From Pseudomonas cavernicola (GTDB lineage Bacteria > Pseudomonadota > Gammaproteobacteria > Pseudomonadales > Pseudomonadaceae): 64,000 nt of DNA. A program made the translations under genes and the position numbers. The DNA lies in NCBI RefSeq assembly GCF_003596405.1, contig NZ_QYUR01000002.1:372001-436000 (forward strand), given 5' to 3'. Positions 29,076 to 38,860 of this stretch are shown piece by piece; the stretch's first letter is position 1, and each line of letters begins with the position of its first letter. The notes beneath the pieces are model-generated. The model made no database searches and was not told the origin of the DNA. It was given only the letters and a program-made list of their open reading frames with translations.

Positions 29076-29129
29076 AATAGCGTAAGCGTAACTAGACCCC
29101 ATGCCCGCACAACCAACCAAGGTATGAAC

Positions 29130-30356
29130 ATGCCCCAGCCAGCCATCCGCATTCCCGCCCGCCATGGCGCCGACCTGGCCCTCGCGCAGCGCACCGCCGC
29201 GCCCATCCGCCGTTTCATCAAGGGCCAGGCCGAGCCCGATGCCAGCGAGTGGCAGGCGATCGGCGAGTCCTTGCTGCAGGGCGACGAGCCGATGGACAGG
29301 CTGATCGAGTGGATGCAGGGCGTCGGCCTGGGCCATGGCAAGCAGCTCTACGACCACGCGGTGAACGAGGGTATCGACGCCCTGGATGACGCCCCGCAAC
29401 CGTTGCGGCAGTTCTTCGACCGGGTCGAGGCACCGCCCGCCTGGCTCGACCCGGAACAACTGCACCTGGGCGCGCGGGCCTGCGGCCTGTCCGGGCTGAC
29501 CGGCATGCGCGTGCTACGCGACCTGGGCCTGCTCGCCGGCTACCAAGCCTCGGCGATCAACCGCACCCTGGTCCTCACCGGCGCGCTGGAGAAAGGCGCG
29601 CAACGGCGTGTCGCGGAAACCACCAAGTGGTGGATCGACTGCACCCGCCCCGGCGGCATGCACCGCGGCGCGCCCGGCTACCGCAGCACCCTGCAGGTGC
29701 GCCTGATCCATGGCCTGGTGCGCCGCCGCGTGTCCTGCATGACTGACTGGGACCCGGCCTACTACGGCCTGCCGATCAACCAGGGTGACATGCACGCCAC
29801 CTACCTGGCCTTCTCAGCCATCTTCCTGATCGGCCAGCGCCTGCTCGGCGTGCCGCTGTCGCGTCACGACGGCGCGGCGATCACTCACCTCTGGCGCTAC
29901 ATCGCCTGGCTGATGGGCGTCGACGAGAGCTGGCTGCACGACGACGAAAACCAGGCCAGGCGCGCGCTCTACCACAACCTATTGGCCCAGGCGCCAGCGG
30001 ACGCCAGCAGCCGCCAACTGGGAGCCGCGCTGATCGACGAACCGCTGCAGCGCCACTACACCAATCTGCCTTGGCTGCGCGGCCGGCTGAACCGCGCGAT
30101 CCACCTGAGCATCGCGCGCACCTTCATCAACGCTGAAGGCATGCAGGCGCTGGGTTTGCCGAGCGGGGTGCTGCCCTGGTACCCGCTGCTCAGCGGGCCG
30201 CCGCGCTTTGTCTGGCACAGCCTGTTGCGCTGCTTGCCGTACGGCCGCGACTTCCTCATAGCGCGCGGCCTACGCCAGCAGGAAACCTATCTGCAGACAC
30301 TGTTCGGCAAGGACCATCCCCAACTAACCCGCGCGCCCGGCCTACCCCCTGCCTGA
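29130..30356 (+). CDS. MpaB-family oxygenase (DUF2236)
   Basis: A 408-residue protein of the oxygenase MpaB / latex-clearing-protein family, heme-dependent oxygenases in characterised cases. Conserved segments here are [49 protein letters not shown] and [26 protein letters not shown]; histidines in these are the likely heme ligands. Substrate unknown. AAGG at 29119-29122 fits ATG 29130 better than ATG 29124. Divergent TetR gene upstream is the likely regulator. Confidence 0.85.
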   Translation: MPQPAIRIPARHGADLALAQRTAAPIRRFIKGQAEPDASEWQAIGESLLQGDEPMDRLIEWMQGVGLGHGKQLYDHAVNEGIDALDDAPQPLRQFFDRVEAPPAWLDPEQLHLGARACGLSGLTGMRVLRDLGLLAGYQASAINRTLVLTGALEKGAQRRVAETTKWWIDCTRPGGMHRGAPGYRSTLQVRLIHGLVRRRVSCMTDWDPAYYGLPINQGDMHATYLAFSAIFLIGQRLLGVPLSRHDGAAITHLWRYIAWLMGVDESWLHDDENQARRALYHNLLAQAPADASSRQLGAALIDEPLQRHYTNLPWLRGRLNRAIHLSIARTFINAEGMQALGLPSGVLPWYPLLSGPPRFVWHSLLRCLPYGRDFLIARGLRQQETYLQTLFGKDHPQLTRAPGLPPA

Positions 30357-30435
30357 GCCCGCGGCAGCGCATTTGCTCAGGGGGCGGAGCTCTGCTAGTG
30401 TCGCGACCGTTCCAACGCCGCCGAGACCCGCCACC

Positions 30436-30678
30436 ATGGCCCGTAAAAAAGCCGCGCTCGACTTCGAGCAGTCCCTCACCGACCTACAAAATCTGGTCGA
30501 ACGCCTGGAAAACGGCGAGCTGTCGCTGGAAGACTCGCTAGCCGCCTTCGAGCAAGGCATACGCTTGACTCGTGACTGCCAGGCAGCGCTCGCCCAAGCC
30601 GAGCAAAAGGTGCAGATCCTCCTGGAGCGCGACGGCGAGCTGGAGGAAGCCCCCTTCGACGCGGACCAGTCCGCATGA
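30436..30678 (+). CDS. xseB: Exodeoxyribonuclease VII small subunit
   Basis: An 80-residue small subunit of exonuclease VII, which degrades single-stranded DNA with XseA. Typical start [38 protein letters not shown]. The open frame begins earlier but ATG 30436 ([10 protein letters not shown]) gives the family length. Its stop overlaps the ispA ATG (ATGA). Confidence 0.96.
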   Translation: MARKKAALDFEQSLTDLQNLVERLENGELSLEDSLAAFEQGIRLTRDCQAALAQAEQKVQILLERDGELEEAPFDADQSA

Positions 30679-31562
30679 TCGCGGCCTACCAGAAAAGCTG
30701 CCAGACACGCGTCGACGCGGCGCTGGAAGACCTCTTCAAGGCCCCGCGCAGCGAACTGGCGCGGCTTTATCAGGCCATGCGCTACAGCGTGATCAATGGC
30801 GGCAAGCGCGTGCGTCCGTTACTGGTGTACGCCGCCTGCGAAGCGCTGGAGGGCGACATCAGCCGCGCCGACGGCGCAGCCTGCGCGGTCGAGCTGATCC
30901 ACGCTTACTCGCTGGTGCATGACGACTTGCCGGCGATGGACGATGACGACCTCCGTCGCGGTCAGCCAACCACCCACAAGGCCTTCGACGAGGCCAGCGC
31001 CATCCTCGCCGGTGACGGCCTGCAGAGCTTGGCCTTCGAAGTGCTCGCCGACCCGCGGCGCAACCCGCAGGACGCCAACCTGCGCCTGACAATGATCACC
31101 AGCCTGGCCACTGCCGCCGGCCCCGCCGGGATGGTCGGCGGCCAAGCCATCGACCTCGGCTCGGTGGGCCGCAAGCTCGATCAGCAAGCCTTGGAAGTCA
31201 TGCACCGGCACAAGACCGGCGCGCTGATCGAGGCCAGCGTGCGCCTTGGCGCGCTGGCCAGTGGCCGTGCGGATGAGCGAACGCTGAAAGCCTTGCAGAG
31301 CTACGCCCAGGCGGTCGGTCTGGCGTTCCAGGTGCAGGACGACATTCTCGACGTCGAAAGCGATACCGCCACCCTGGGTAAACGCCAAGGCGCCGATATC
31401 GCTCGCGACAAACCAACCTACCCGGCCCTGCTCGGCCTCGACACCGCCAAGGCCTACGCCCTGGAGCTACGCGACCAAGCGCTGCATGCCCTGCGCCCAT
31501 TTGACGAAGCCGCCGAACCGCTGCGCGAGCTGGCGCGCTATATCGTCGAACGGCGCAGTTAA
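30675..31562 (+). CDS. ispA: Farnesyl diphosphate synthase IspA
   Basis: A 295-residue short-chain prenyl transferase making FPP from IPP and DMAPP/GPP. First aspartate-rich motif [10 protein letters not shown] (about 82-91), second DDILD (about 221-225), GGKRVRP substrate-binding loop. Coupled to xseB. In P. aeruginosa dxs follows directly; here about 4.8 kb intervenes. Confidence 0.95.
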   Translation: MIAAYQKSCQTRVDAALEDLFKAPRSELARLYQAMRYSVINGGKRVRPLLVYAACEALEGDISRADGAACAVELIHAYSLVHDDLPAMDDDDLRRGQPTTHKAFDEASAILAGDGLQSLAFEVLADPRRNPQDANLRLTMITSLATAAGPAGMVGGQAIDLGSVGRKLDQQALEVMHRHKTGALIEASVRLGALASGRADERTLKALQSYAQAVGLAFQVQDDILDVESDTATLGKRQGADIARDKPTYPALLGLDTAKAYALELRDQALHALRPFDEAAEPLRELARYIVERRS

Positions 31563-31596
31563 GCCGCCATAAACAACGCTGGGTATTAGGGCATCT

Positions 31597-31728
31597 GTAG
31601 GTTGGCGCTGAGCGCAGCGATGCCCAACAAGGAGTCGCCCAGCGACTCCCTATGCACGGAATCCCGCTTGGCAGCCCGGCCTAGCAGGTCGGTTGTTGGG
31701 CATCGCCTTCGGCTCAGCACCAATCTAC
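31597..31728. repeat. REP-like palindrome (GTAGGTTGGCGCTGAG family), copy 1
   Basis: GTAGGTTGGCGCTGAGCGCA at the left end and its diverged complement (GGCTCAGCACCAATCTAC) at the right, with internal GTTGGGCATCG / CGATGCCCAAC arms and a central GGAGTCGCC-C-AGCGACTCC hairpin. Same family as 40777-40909 and 40945-41076. Confidence 0.8.
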
Positions 31729-31744
31729 GGATTTGCGCAATGCC

Positions 31745-32614
31745 TTAAAGATCCGCGCGCGCCGGCAACAAGCGCAGCCGAAGCAACAACCACGGCATCA
31801 ACGCCGCCACGAACAAGCCCATGGTCAAGCCACGGATGCCCTGCCAGAGCAACGGTTGCAGCGCCAACTGCGGGCCCAGCCATTTAAGTAGCGCCTGCAA
31901 CCCGATAAACGCCAGTGCGCCCAACGCGGCTGCCAACGCCCGTTTCCACCACAGGGTTGCCATGGAAAATCCCACCAGCCGGTAACCGAACAACACCCCG
32001 ACCAGCAAGCCCGCAAGCAACGGCACATAATTCGGCGCCACACCCTGCCAGGTGAAGTAACACAGCAGCGCTACCAGCGTGATCAGCGCCAGATGCCAAA
32101 ACGCATTGGCCTGCCGCCACCAATTCCAGTCCTTGACCTGCGCAAACAGCAGCAGGGTCACGCCGCCAAGCAGCGTCCCTACCAGTACGTCCTCAAGATC
32201 ATGAGCGCCGAGATAGAGCCGGCTGAAGATGATCCCCGCCACCACCACCCCGCTCACTAGCCAGAACCAAGGGCGGCGCACTTCATAGGCCAGCCAGAGC
32301 CAAAGCACCACGGCGATCTGCGCATGGCCACTGGGCATGCCGAAGCTATCGCCCACGGCATCATCCATGCGCAAGGCCAGATCCGGCCTCGGATCCTGCC
32401 AGAGATCCTTCAGGTAGGCGTTCAATACCGCCGTGATCGCCACCAGCACGAACAAGCGCATAAATACCGACTTGCTCCAGGCCCAGTAGCCCAGCGGCAA
32501 AAAGAACAAGATGAATTTTTCGTAACCGAGCAACGTGAAGAGTCGCATCAGCGGCGTCAGCCCCTCGTTGCGCAGGGGCAACACCCAGTCGAGGTTGTGC
32601 AGCAGGTCGAGCAT
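31745..32614 (-). CDS. PAP2-family membrane phosphatase
   Basis: A 289-residue polytopic protein with the PAP2 signature: LWQDPRPD for motif 1 (K replaced by a shorter form), MPSGHAQ for motif 2 and SRLYLGAHDLEDVLVG for motif 3. Such proteins dephosphorylate lipid phosphates at the periplasmic face. The motif 3 His is present (LGAHDLED). About eight membrane segments. It is on the opposite strand to its neighbours, inserted between ispA and the carboxylase gene. Confidence 0.85.
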   Translation of the reverse strand: MLDLLHNLDWVLPLRNEGLTPLMRLFTLLGYEKFILFFLPLGYWAWSKSVFMRLFVLVAITAVLNAYLKDLWQDPRPDLALRMDDAVGDSFGMPSGHAQIAVVLWLWLAYEVRRPWFWLVSGVVVAGIIFSRLYLGAHDLEDVLVGTLLGGVTLLLFAQVKDWNWWRQANAFWHLALITLVALLCYFTWQGVAPNYVPLLAGLLVGVLFGYRLVGFSMATLWWKRALAAALGALAFIGLQALLKWLGPQLALQPLLWQGIRGLTMGLFVAALMPWLLLRLRLLPARADL

Positions 32615-32840
32615 CGCAGGGCCTTAGCGGTCGCAACCGCGGGTTATGGATTATGAGTGAACAGCGGCCGCCACTTCTAATGTACCGGCGTACCACTTTG
32701 CAAGCCGAGCAAGCACACACGGCATTATCAGCGCAGCATGTGGCCAAGCATTCGCCCCAAGCAGCAAGCTTCCCCTGCCCGATGCAGGCTGCCTAAGCTA
32801 GACCCAAGCGCTATGCCGAAGAACAAAAACCGGAGCTCAG

Positions 32841-35800
32841 ATGCCCATCAAGACCCTGCTGATCGCCAACCGCGGCGAAATCGCCATCCGTATCGCCCGC
32901 GCCGCCGCTGAGTTGGATATCCGCAGCGTGTCGGTCTATGCCGAGGACGACGCAGCCGCGCTGCACACCCGCAAAACCGACGCAGCCGTTGCGCTGCGCG
33001 GTCGTGGGGTCAGCACTTACCTGGACATGGATCAGCTGATCGCCGCCGCCCTGGCCCAGAGTTGCGACGCGATTCATCCGGGCTATGGCTTTCTGGCTGA
33101 AAACGCTGAGTTCGCCCGCCGTTGCCACGCTGCGGGCCTCTGTTTCGTCGGCCCGACAGCCGCAGTGTTGGAACGATTCGGTGACAAAACCCAAGCCCGC
33201 GCCCTGGCCCTGCGTTGCGGTGTGCCACTGGCGGCAGGGACCAACCAACCGACCAGCCTGGCCGAAGCCCAGGCCTTCTTCAGTGGCCTCGGCGCCGGCG
33301 GCGCGATGATGATCAAAGCGCTGGCCGGCGGTGGCGGGCGCGGCATGCGCGCGGTGCACCGCGCCGAAGAGGTGCCCGAGGCCTATGCGCGCTGCCAGTC
33401 GGAAGCCAAGGCGGCGTTCGGCAATGGCGACCTGTATGTCGAACGGCTGATCCGCAATGCCCGGCATATCGAAGTGCAGGTGATCGGCGATGGCGACGAG
33501 GTCAGCCACCTGTGGGAGCGCGACTGCACCCTGCAACGCCGCAATCAGAAGCTGGTAGAAATCGCCCCCAGCCCGAACCTGCCAGCGGCGCTGCGCGACT
33601 CTATCCTCCAGGCCGCGCTGCAACTGGCCGCAGCGGTTAACTACAAAACGCTGGGCACTTTCGAATTCCTCGTCGATGAGGACAACGGCGACTTCGTCTT
33701 CATGGAAGCCAACCCGCGCCTGCAGGTCGAGCACACAGTGACCGAGGCGGTGACCGGCATTGACCTGGTGCAGGCGCAATTACGCGTCGCCGGCGGCGCC
33801 AGCCTGGCCCAGTTGGCTTTGCAGCAAGCGCAAATCCCCGCCCCGCGCGGCTTTGCCGTGCAACTGCGGATCAACCTGGAAAGCATGAACCCTGATGGCA
33901 GCGTGCAACCGGCAGCCGGTGCGCTCAGCACCTACGAACCGCCCAGCGGCGCCGGCATTCGGGTGGATGGCTGCGGCTATAGCGGCTATACCACCAGCAG
34001 CAGCTACGACTCGCTGTTGGCCAAGCTGATCGTCCACGCCGCCAGCGATTTCCCCGGTGTGCTGCGCCGCGCCTACCGCGCCCTGTGTGAATTCCGATTG
34101 GAAGGGGTGGCGAGCAATATCCACTTCCTGCAAAACCTGCTGCGCCAGCCGCAGGTCGCCAGTAACAGCGTGACCACGCGTTTTGTCGAAGAACAGATCA
34201 ACCTGCTGCTGGCGCCGCAAGCGCAAGCCCATCCCCACCTGTTTTTCCCGCAAGCCGCAACACCGACACAGAAAGCTAGCCAAACCGTGGATGCCCCGGT
34301 CGGTTGCCTGGCCCTGGAGGCGCCGACTGCCGGCGTGGTGGTCAGCCTCGACGTGCAGCCAGGAGATAGCGTGGCCGTCGGCCAAAGCATCGCCGTGCTG
34401 GAGGCGATGAAAATGGAGTTCGTGGTCAAGGCCCAGCACAGTGGCATCGTCCGCGCCCTGGTGGCCAAACCCGGCGATAGCCTGTTCGAAGGCCAGCCGC
34501 TGCTGTTCATCGAGCCGGCCGACGTCAGCCATTACGCGGTGCAGAACGAGGAAAGTATCGACCTCGACTACATCCGTGCCGACCTTGCCGAAGTATTCGA
34601 ACGCCACGCCCTGACCCGCGACGAACGCCGCCCGCAAGCCGTGGCCAAGCGGCGCAAAACCGGCCAACGCACCACCCGCGAAAACCTCGATGACCTGCTG
34701 GATAACGGCAGCTTCATCGAATACGGCGCCCTGGCCATCGCGGCCCGCCGCCGCCGCAACTCGGTGGAAGAACTGATCCAGCAGAGCCCGGCCGATGGCC
34801 TGGTCAGCGGTATCGGCACGGTCAACGCCGCGCAATTCGGCGCCGAGCACGCGCGCTGTATGGCCATTGCCTACGACTACACGGTGTTCGCCGGCACTCA
34901 AGGCGTGATGAACCACAAGAAAACCGACCGCATGCTGCAACTGGCCGAGCAATGGCGTCTGCCGCTGGTGCTGTTTGCCGAGGGCGGCGGCGGCCGGCCC
35001 GGCGATAGCGATTTTGTCGGCGTGGCCGGGCTGGATTGCCACACCTTCGTCGGCATGGCCAAGCTGTCCGGCCTGGTGCCACTGGTGGGCGTGGTCTCCG
35101 GCCGCTGCTTCGCCGGCAACGCCGCGCTGCTCGGCTGCTGCGACGTGATCATCGCCACCGAGAACGCCAGCATCGGCATGGCCGGCCCGGCGATGATCGA
35201 AGGCGGCGGCCTCGGCAGCTTCACCCCGGAACAGGTCGGTCCGGTTACCGTGCAGAGCCCCAATGGGGTGATCGACGTGCTGGTGGCGGACGAAGCCGCC
35301 GCCGTACGCGTAGCCAAGCAGTACCTCGCCTATTTCCAAGGGCCGCTGAGCGAGTGGCAGTGCGCCGACCAACGCGAGCTGCGTCAGTTGATCCCGGAAA
35401 ACCGCCTGCGCGTCTATGACATCCGCCAGGTGATGGAAACCCTGGCCGACAGCGGCTCGGTGCTGGAACTACGCCGGCAGTTCGCGCCGGGGCTGATCAC
35501 TGCCTTCGTGCGCATCGAGGGCAAGCCGTTTGGCCTACTGGCGAATAATCCGGCGCATCTGGGCGGTGCCATCGACGCGGCGGCTGGCGACAAGGCCGCG
35601 CGCTTCATGCAGCTGTGCGATGCCTTCGATTTGCCGCTGCTGTCGTTGTGCGACACCCCCGGTTTCATGGTCGGCCCGGAGGCGGAAAAACAGGCCACGG
35701 TGCGGCACGTGTCGCGCATGTTCGTCGCCGCCGCGAGCTTGAGTGTGCCGTTCTTTACCGTGGTGCTGCGCAAGGGCTACGGCCTCGGCGCCCAGGCGAT

Positions 35801-36128
35801 GGCCGCCGGCAGCTTCCACTCGCCGCTGTTCACCATCGCCTGGCCGAGCGGCGAATTCGGTGCCATGGGTCTGGAGGGCGCAGTGCGCCTGGGCTTTGCC
35901 AAAGAGCTGGCAGCGCTCGAGGATCTGACGCAGCGGCAACAGCTGTTCGACAAACTGGTCGCCAAGGCTTACCAGAGCGGTAAAGGCATCAACATGGCCA
36001 GCTTCCTCGAAATCGACGCGGTGATCGACCCGCTGGACACCCGCAGTTGGCTGCTGCGTGGCCTCAACGCGGCGCCGCGCTCGGCCAAGCGCGAAGGCAA
36101 GAAGCGCGCGTTTGTCGATACCTGGTAA
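32841..36128 (+). CDS. Fused biotin-dependent acyl-CoA carboxylase (BC-BCCP-CT)
   Basis: A 1095-residue single-chain biotin carboxylase. Residues 1 to about 450 are biotin carboxylase (LLIANRGEIAIRIARAA; ATP-grasp glycine loop GGGGRGMRAV near 161; FMEANPRLQVEHTVTE). Residues about 485-560 are a biotinyl domain with EAMKME, the biotin lysine at about 523. Residues about 590-1095 are a carboxyltransferase (GFMVGPEAEKQ, GYGLGAQAMAAG). The split acetyl-CoA carboxylase of pseudomonads is encoded elsewhere, so this is probably for another acyl-CoA, but the substrate cannot be read. Lone gene on the plus strand. Confidence 0.9.
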   Translation: MPIKTLLIANRGEIAIRIARAAAELDIRSVSVYAEDDAAALHTRKTDAAVALRGRGVSTYLDMDQLIAAALAQSCDAIHPGYGFLAENAEFARRCHAAGLCFVGPTAAVLERFGDKTQARALALRCGVPLAAGTNQPTSLAEAQAFFSGLGAGGAMMIKALAGGGGRGMRAVHRAEEVPEAYARCQSEAKAAFGNGDLYVERLIRNARHIEVQVIGDGDEVSHLWERDCTLQRRNQKLVEIAPSPNLPAALRDSILQAALQLAAAVNYKTLGTFEFLVDEDNGDFVFMEANPRLQVEHTVTEAVTGIDLVQAQLRVAGGASLAQLALQQAQIPAPRGFAVQLRINLESMNPDGSVQPAAGALSTYEPPSGAGIRVDGCGYSGYTTSSSYDSLLAKLIVHAASDFPGVLRRAYRALCEFRLEGVASNIHFLQNLLRQPQVASNSVTTRFVEEQINLLLAPQAQAHPHLFFPQAATPTQKASQTVDAPVGCLALEAPTAGVVVSLDVQPGDSVAVGQSIAVLEAMKMEFVVKAQHSGIVRALVAKPGDSLFEGQPLLFIEPADVSHYAVQNEESIDLDYIRADLAEVFERHALTRDERRPQAVAKRRKTGQRTTRENLDDLLDNGSFIEYGALAIAARRRRNSVEELIQQSPADGLVSGIGTVNAAQFGAEHARCMAIAYDYTVFAGTQGVMNHKKTDRMLQLAEQWRLPLVLFAEGGGGRPGDSDFVGVAGLDCHTFVGMAKLSGLVPLVGVVSGRCFAGNAALLGCCDVIIATENASIGMAGPAMIEGGGLGSFTPEQVGPVTVQSPNGVIDVLVADEAAAVRVAKQYLAYFQGPLSEWQCADQRELRQLIPENRLRVYDIRQVMETLADSGSVLELRRQFAPGLITAFVRIEGKPFGLLANNPAHLGGAIDAAAGDKAARFMQLCDAFDLPLLSLCDTPGFMVGPEAEKQATVRHVSRMFVAAASLSVPFFTVVLRKGYGLGAQAMAAGSFHSPLFTIAWPSGEFGAMGLEGAVRLGFAKELAALEDLTQRQQLFDKLVAKAYQSGKGINMASFLEIDAVIDPLDTRSWLLRGLNAAPRSAKREGKKRAFVDTW

Positions 36129-36344
36129 GAGCTGGCGCGCGGCGTCCAAGGTCGTCGCGCTCTAGGCCTTTGGCCTGATCACTCGGCCGCTACGTGGGCG
36201 GTGGGATTACTAAATTGCACTGAACGACAACTCAGCGTTAGCGCAGTAATCCTCACTCCTCGTCTTAGGGCGACGGCCAACTTGGGTAGCTTGCGGCGAT
36301 TCGGGTAAACTGCCGCATCTTTTATACCTATAACGATCTGCCTG

Positions 36345-38264
36345 ATGCCCACGACGTTTCACGAGATTCCCCGCGAACGCCCCGTAACGCCTCTGCTCGA
36401 CCGCGCAGAGATGCCGGCCGGGTTGCGCCGGCTGGGCGAGGCGGAGCTGGAGACGCTCGCCGACGAACTGCGCCAAGAGCTGCTCTACACGGTCGGGCAG
36501 ACCGGCGGGCATTTCGGTGCCGGCCTCGGCGTGGTCGAGCTGACCATCGCGCTGCACTATGTCTTCGATACCCCGGAAGATCGTCTGGTATGGGATGTCG
36601 GCCACCAGGCCTACCCGCACAAGATCCTCACCGGCCGCCGCCAGCAGATGACCACGCTACGCCAGAAGGACGGCATCGCCGCCTTCCCCCGGCGCAGCGA
36701 GAGCGAGTACGACACCTTCGGCGTCGGCCACTCCAGCACCTCGATCAGCGCCGCCTTAGGCATGGCCATCGCCGCGCAACTGCAAGGCAGCAAGCGCAAA
36801 TCGGTGGCAGTGATCGGTGACGGCGCGCTGACCGCGGGCATGGCCTTCGAGGCGCTGAACCATGCCTCGGACGTCAAAGCCAACATGCTGGTGGTGCTCA
36901 ACGACAACGACATGTCGATCTCGCACAACGTCGGCGGCCTGTCGAACTACCTGGCGAAAATCCTCTCCAGCCGCACCTACGCGAGCATGCGCGAGGGCAG
37001 CAAGAAGGTGCTGTCACGCCTGCCCGGCGCCTGGGAAATCGCCCGCAAGACCGAAGAACACGCCAAAGGCATGCTGGTTCCCGGCACCCTGTTCGAGGAA
37101 CTGGGCTGGAACTACATCGGCCCGATCGACGGCCACGACCTGCCGACCTTGATCACCACGCTGCGCAATATGCGCGACCTGGAAGGCCCGCAGTTCCTCC
37201 ATGTGATCACCAAAAAGGGCAAAGGCTTCGCCCCGGCCGAGCTGGACCCGATTGGCTATCACGCGATCACCAAGCTGGAGCCGATTAACGCTCCGGCCAG
37301 CGCCGCCCTCTCTGTTCCCAAGCAGGCCGCCGGGCCGAAATACTCCAGCGTGTTCGGCCAGTGGCTGTGCGACATGGCCGAGACGGACCCGCGCCTGACC
37401 GGCATCACTCCGGCGATGAAGGAAGGCTCTGATCTGGTGGCCTTCAGCGAGCGCTTCCCGCAGCGCTACTTCGACGTCGCGATTGCCGAGCAACACGCCG
37501 TGACCCTCGCCGCCGGCATGGCCTGCGAAGGCGCCAAACCGGTGGTGGCGATCTATTCGACCTTCCTCCAGCGCGGTTATGACCAACTGATTCACGATGT
37601 GGCGGTGCAGCACCTCGACGTGCTGTTCGCCATCGACCGCGCCGGTCTGGTCGGTGAAGACGGCCCGACCCACGCCGGCAGCTTCGACCTCTCCTACCTG
37701 CGCTGCATCCCCGGCATTCTGGTGATGACCCCGAGCGACGAGAACGAACTGCGCAAGATGCTCACCACCGGTTATCTGTTCCAAGGCCCGGCGGCGGTGC
37801 GCTACCCGCGCGGCAGCGGCCCGAACGCAGTGATCGAGCAGGCACTCGAACCACTCGAAATCGGCAAGGGCCTGGTGCGGCGGCAAGGCCAGAAAGTCGC
37901 CTTGCTGGTGTTCGGCGTACAGCTGGCCGACGCCCTGGTAGTCGGCGCGAACCTGGATGCCACGGTGGTCGACATGCGCTTCGTCAAACCGCTGGATGAG
38001 GCGCTGGTACGCCAATTGGCGGCCAGCCACGAGCTGCTGGTGACCATCGAAGAGAACTCGGTGATGGGCGGTGCCGGTGCGGCCGTCAGCGAATTCCTCG
38101 CCCGTGAGAACCTGCTGCAGCCGATCCTGCATCTGGGCCTCCCCGACTATTACGTCGAGCACGCCAAACCGGCGGCCATGCTCGCCGAATGCGGCCTGGA
38201 TGCCGCCGGCATCGAAGCGTCCGTGCGCACCCGCCTGGCGCAACTTGAAGCTGGCTCACGCTAA
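36345..38264 (+). CDS. dxs: 1-deoxy-D-xylulose-5-phosphate synthase
   Basis: A 639-residue thiamine-diphosphate enzyme that condenses pyruvate and glyceraldehyde-3-phosphate, the entry step of the MEP isoprenoid pathway. [17 protein letters not shown] and NDNDMSIS form the ThDP site, [17 protein letters not shown] is a family signature, and the transketolase C-terminal domain ends normally. ATG at 36345. It is separated from ispA by a phosphatase and a carboxylase gene. Confidence 0.97.
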   Translation: MPTTFHEIPRERPVTPLLDRAEMPAGLRRLGEAELETLADELRQELLYTVGQTGGHFGAGLGVVELTIALHYVFDTPEDRLVWDVGHQAYPHKILTGRRQQMTTLRQKDGIAAFPRRSESEYDTFGVGHSSTSISAALGMAIAAQLQGSKRKSVAVIGDGALTAGMAFEALNHASDVKANMLVVLNDNDMSISHNVGGLSNYLAKILSSRTYASMREGSKKVLSRLPGAWEIARKTEEHAKGMLVPGTLFEELGWNYIGPIDGHDLPTLITTLRNMRDLEGPQFLHVITKKGKGFAPAELDPIGYHAITKLEPINAPASAALSVPKQAAGPKYSSVFGQWLCDMAETDPRLTGITPAMKEGSDLVAFSERFPQRYFDVAIAEQHAVTLAAGMACEGAKPVVAIYSTFLQRGYDQLIHDVAVQHLDVLFAIDRAGLVGEDGPTHAGSFDLSYLRCIPGILVMTPSDENELRKMLTTGYLFQGPAAVRYPRGSGPNAVIEQALEPLEIGKGLVRRQGQKVALLVFGVQLADALVVGANLDATVVDMRFVKPLDEALVRQLAASHELLVTIEENSVMGGAGAAVSEFLARENLLQPILHLGLPDYYVEHAKPAAMLAECGLDAAGIEASVRTRLAQLEAGSR

Positions 38265-38323
38265 CCCACCGGGCTTTCGCTTGTGCTGGTGACCACCGCG
38301 CATTAAGGTGCGCGGCGTTTTAG

Positions 38324-38522
38324 CAGGCTGCTGAGAAGCGTAGCGAGCGAAGGACAGGCAAGGCGCAACGCAGCGAAGCGGAGTAACAGCCAAAGGCTGG
38401 CCCGCTAGGGTGAGCGCAGCGAGTCAATCAGGCGAAGAGGCGCAGTTTACTGTGCGTAAATGAGCATTCTGAGCCTGCTTTCAACGCAGCATATCCGAGC
38501 GCAGTAGTTTCTCAACAGCCTG
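38324..38522. repeat. Long dispersed palindromic repeat, copy B
   Basis: About 199 bases bounded by CAGGCTGCTGAGAA and TTCTCAACAGCCTG. Internal shared blocks: GCGAGCGAAGGACAGGCAAGG, TGAGCATTCTGAGCCTG, TTTCAACGCAGCAT and GCAGTAGTTT. It lies between dxs and the cobalamin riboswitch and could fold into one long hairpin, so may insulate the two. Confidence 0.75.
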
Positions 38523-38539
38523 CGAGTTCCGCCGAGGTG

Positions 38540-38745
38540 CGCCTGATCCTGTCAGGCCTTAAACGGGAAGCCGGTGCGCTCGTATCACGAGCAATCCCGG
38601 CGCTGCCCCCGCAACGGTAATCGATCACAGCCTTTGCGCTGCATGCCAGATCAAGATGCCACTGGGATTTTCCTGGGAAGGCGATCGGGCAGGAAAGTTC
38701 GCTTTCGGTCGAGAGCCCGGAGACCGGCCCTGGTGGATGTGACTG
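38540..38745 (+). ncRNA. Cobalamin riboswitch, aptamer
   Basis: The B12-element core is visible: GGGAAGCCGGTG near 38565-38576, CCGGCGCTGCCCCCGCAACGG (about 38597-38617, the B12 box), and AGCCCGGAGACCGGCC near 38714-38729. It precedes the btuB gene by about 115 bases on the same strand. It should repress btuB when adenosylcobalamin is plentiful. Confidence 0.93.
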
Positions 38746-38752
38746 GTGTTGC

Positions 38753-38852
38753 GGAGGGCATCATCGTCAAGCGCAGGCGCCAGCTCATCCCGGCCATTCC
38801 ACGCCTGCGCTTGTCCCTGCCCTCCTCAAAAGTTTTCTAAGTACTTTTGAGG
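38753..38852 (+). promoter_or_regulatory. Riboswitch expression platform, SD-sequestering hairpin
   Basis: CCTCAAAAGT (38824-38833) pairs with ACTTTTGAGG (38843-38852), and the GAGG in the right arm is the btuB ribosome-binding site, eight bases before the ATG. A competing pairing is available: GGAGGGCA (38753-38760) with TGCCCTCC (38818-38825), stabilised by CAAGCGCAGGCG (38768-38779) with CGCCTGCGCTTG (38802-38813), which would take away the left arm and free the site. This suggests translational control. Confidence 0.65.
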
Positions 38853-38860
38853 CTTTATTA

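Noticed and set aside
33780..35372. 530-codon minus-strand ORF opposite the carboxylase
   Set aside because: Shadow of the carboxylase; His/Gln/Ala-rich composition typical of reverse frames and no motif.
36129..36344. Promoter of dxs (TATAACGAT near 36330)
   Set aside because: No matching -35 at a proper distance; too weak to list as a feature.
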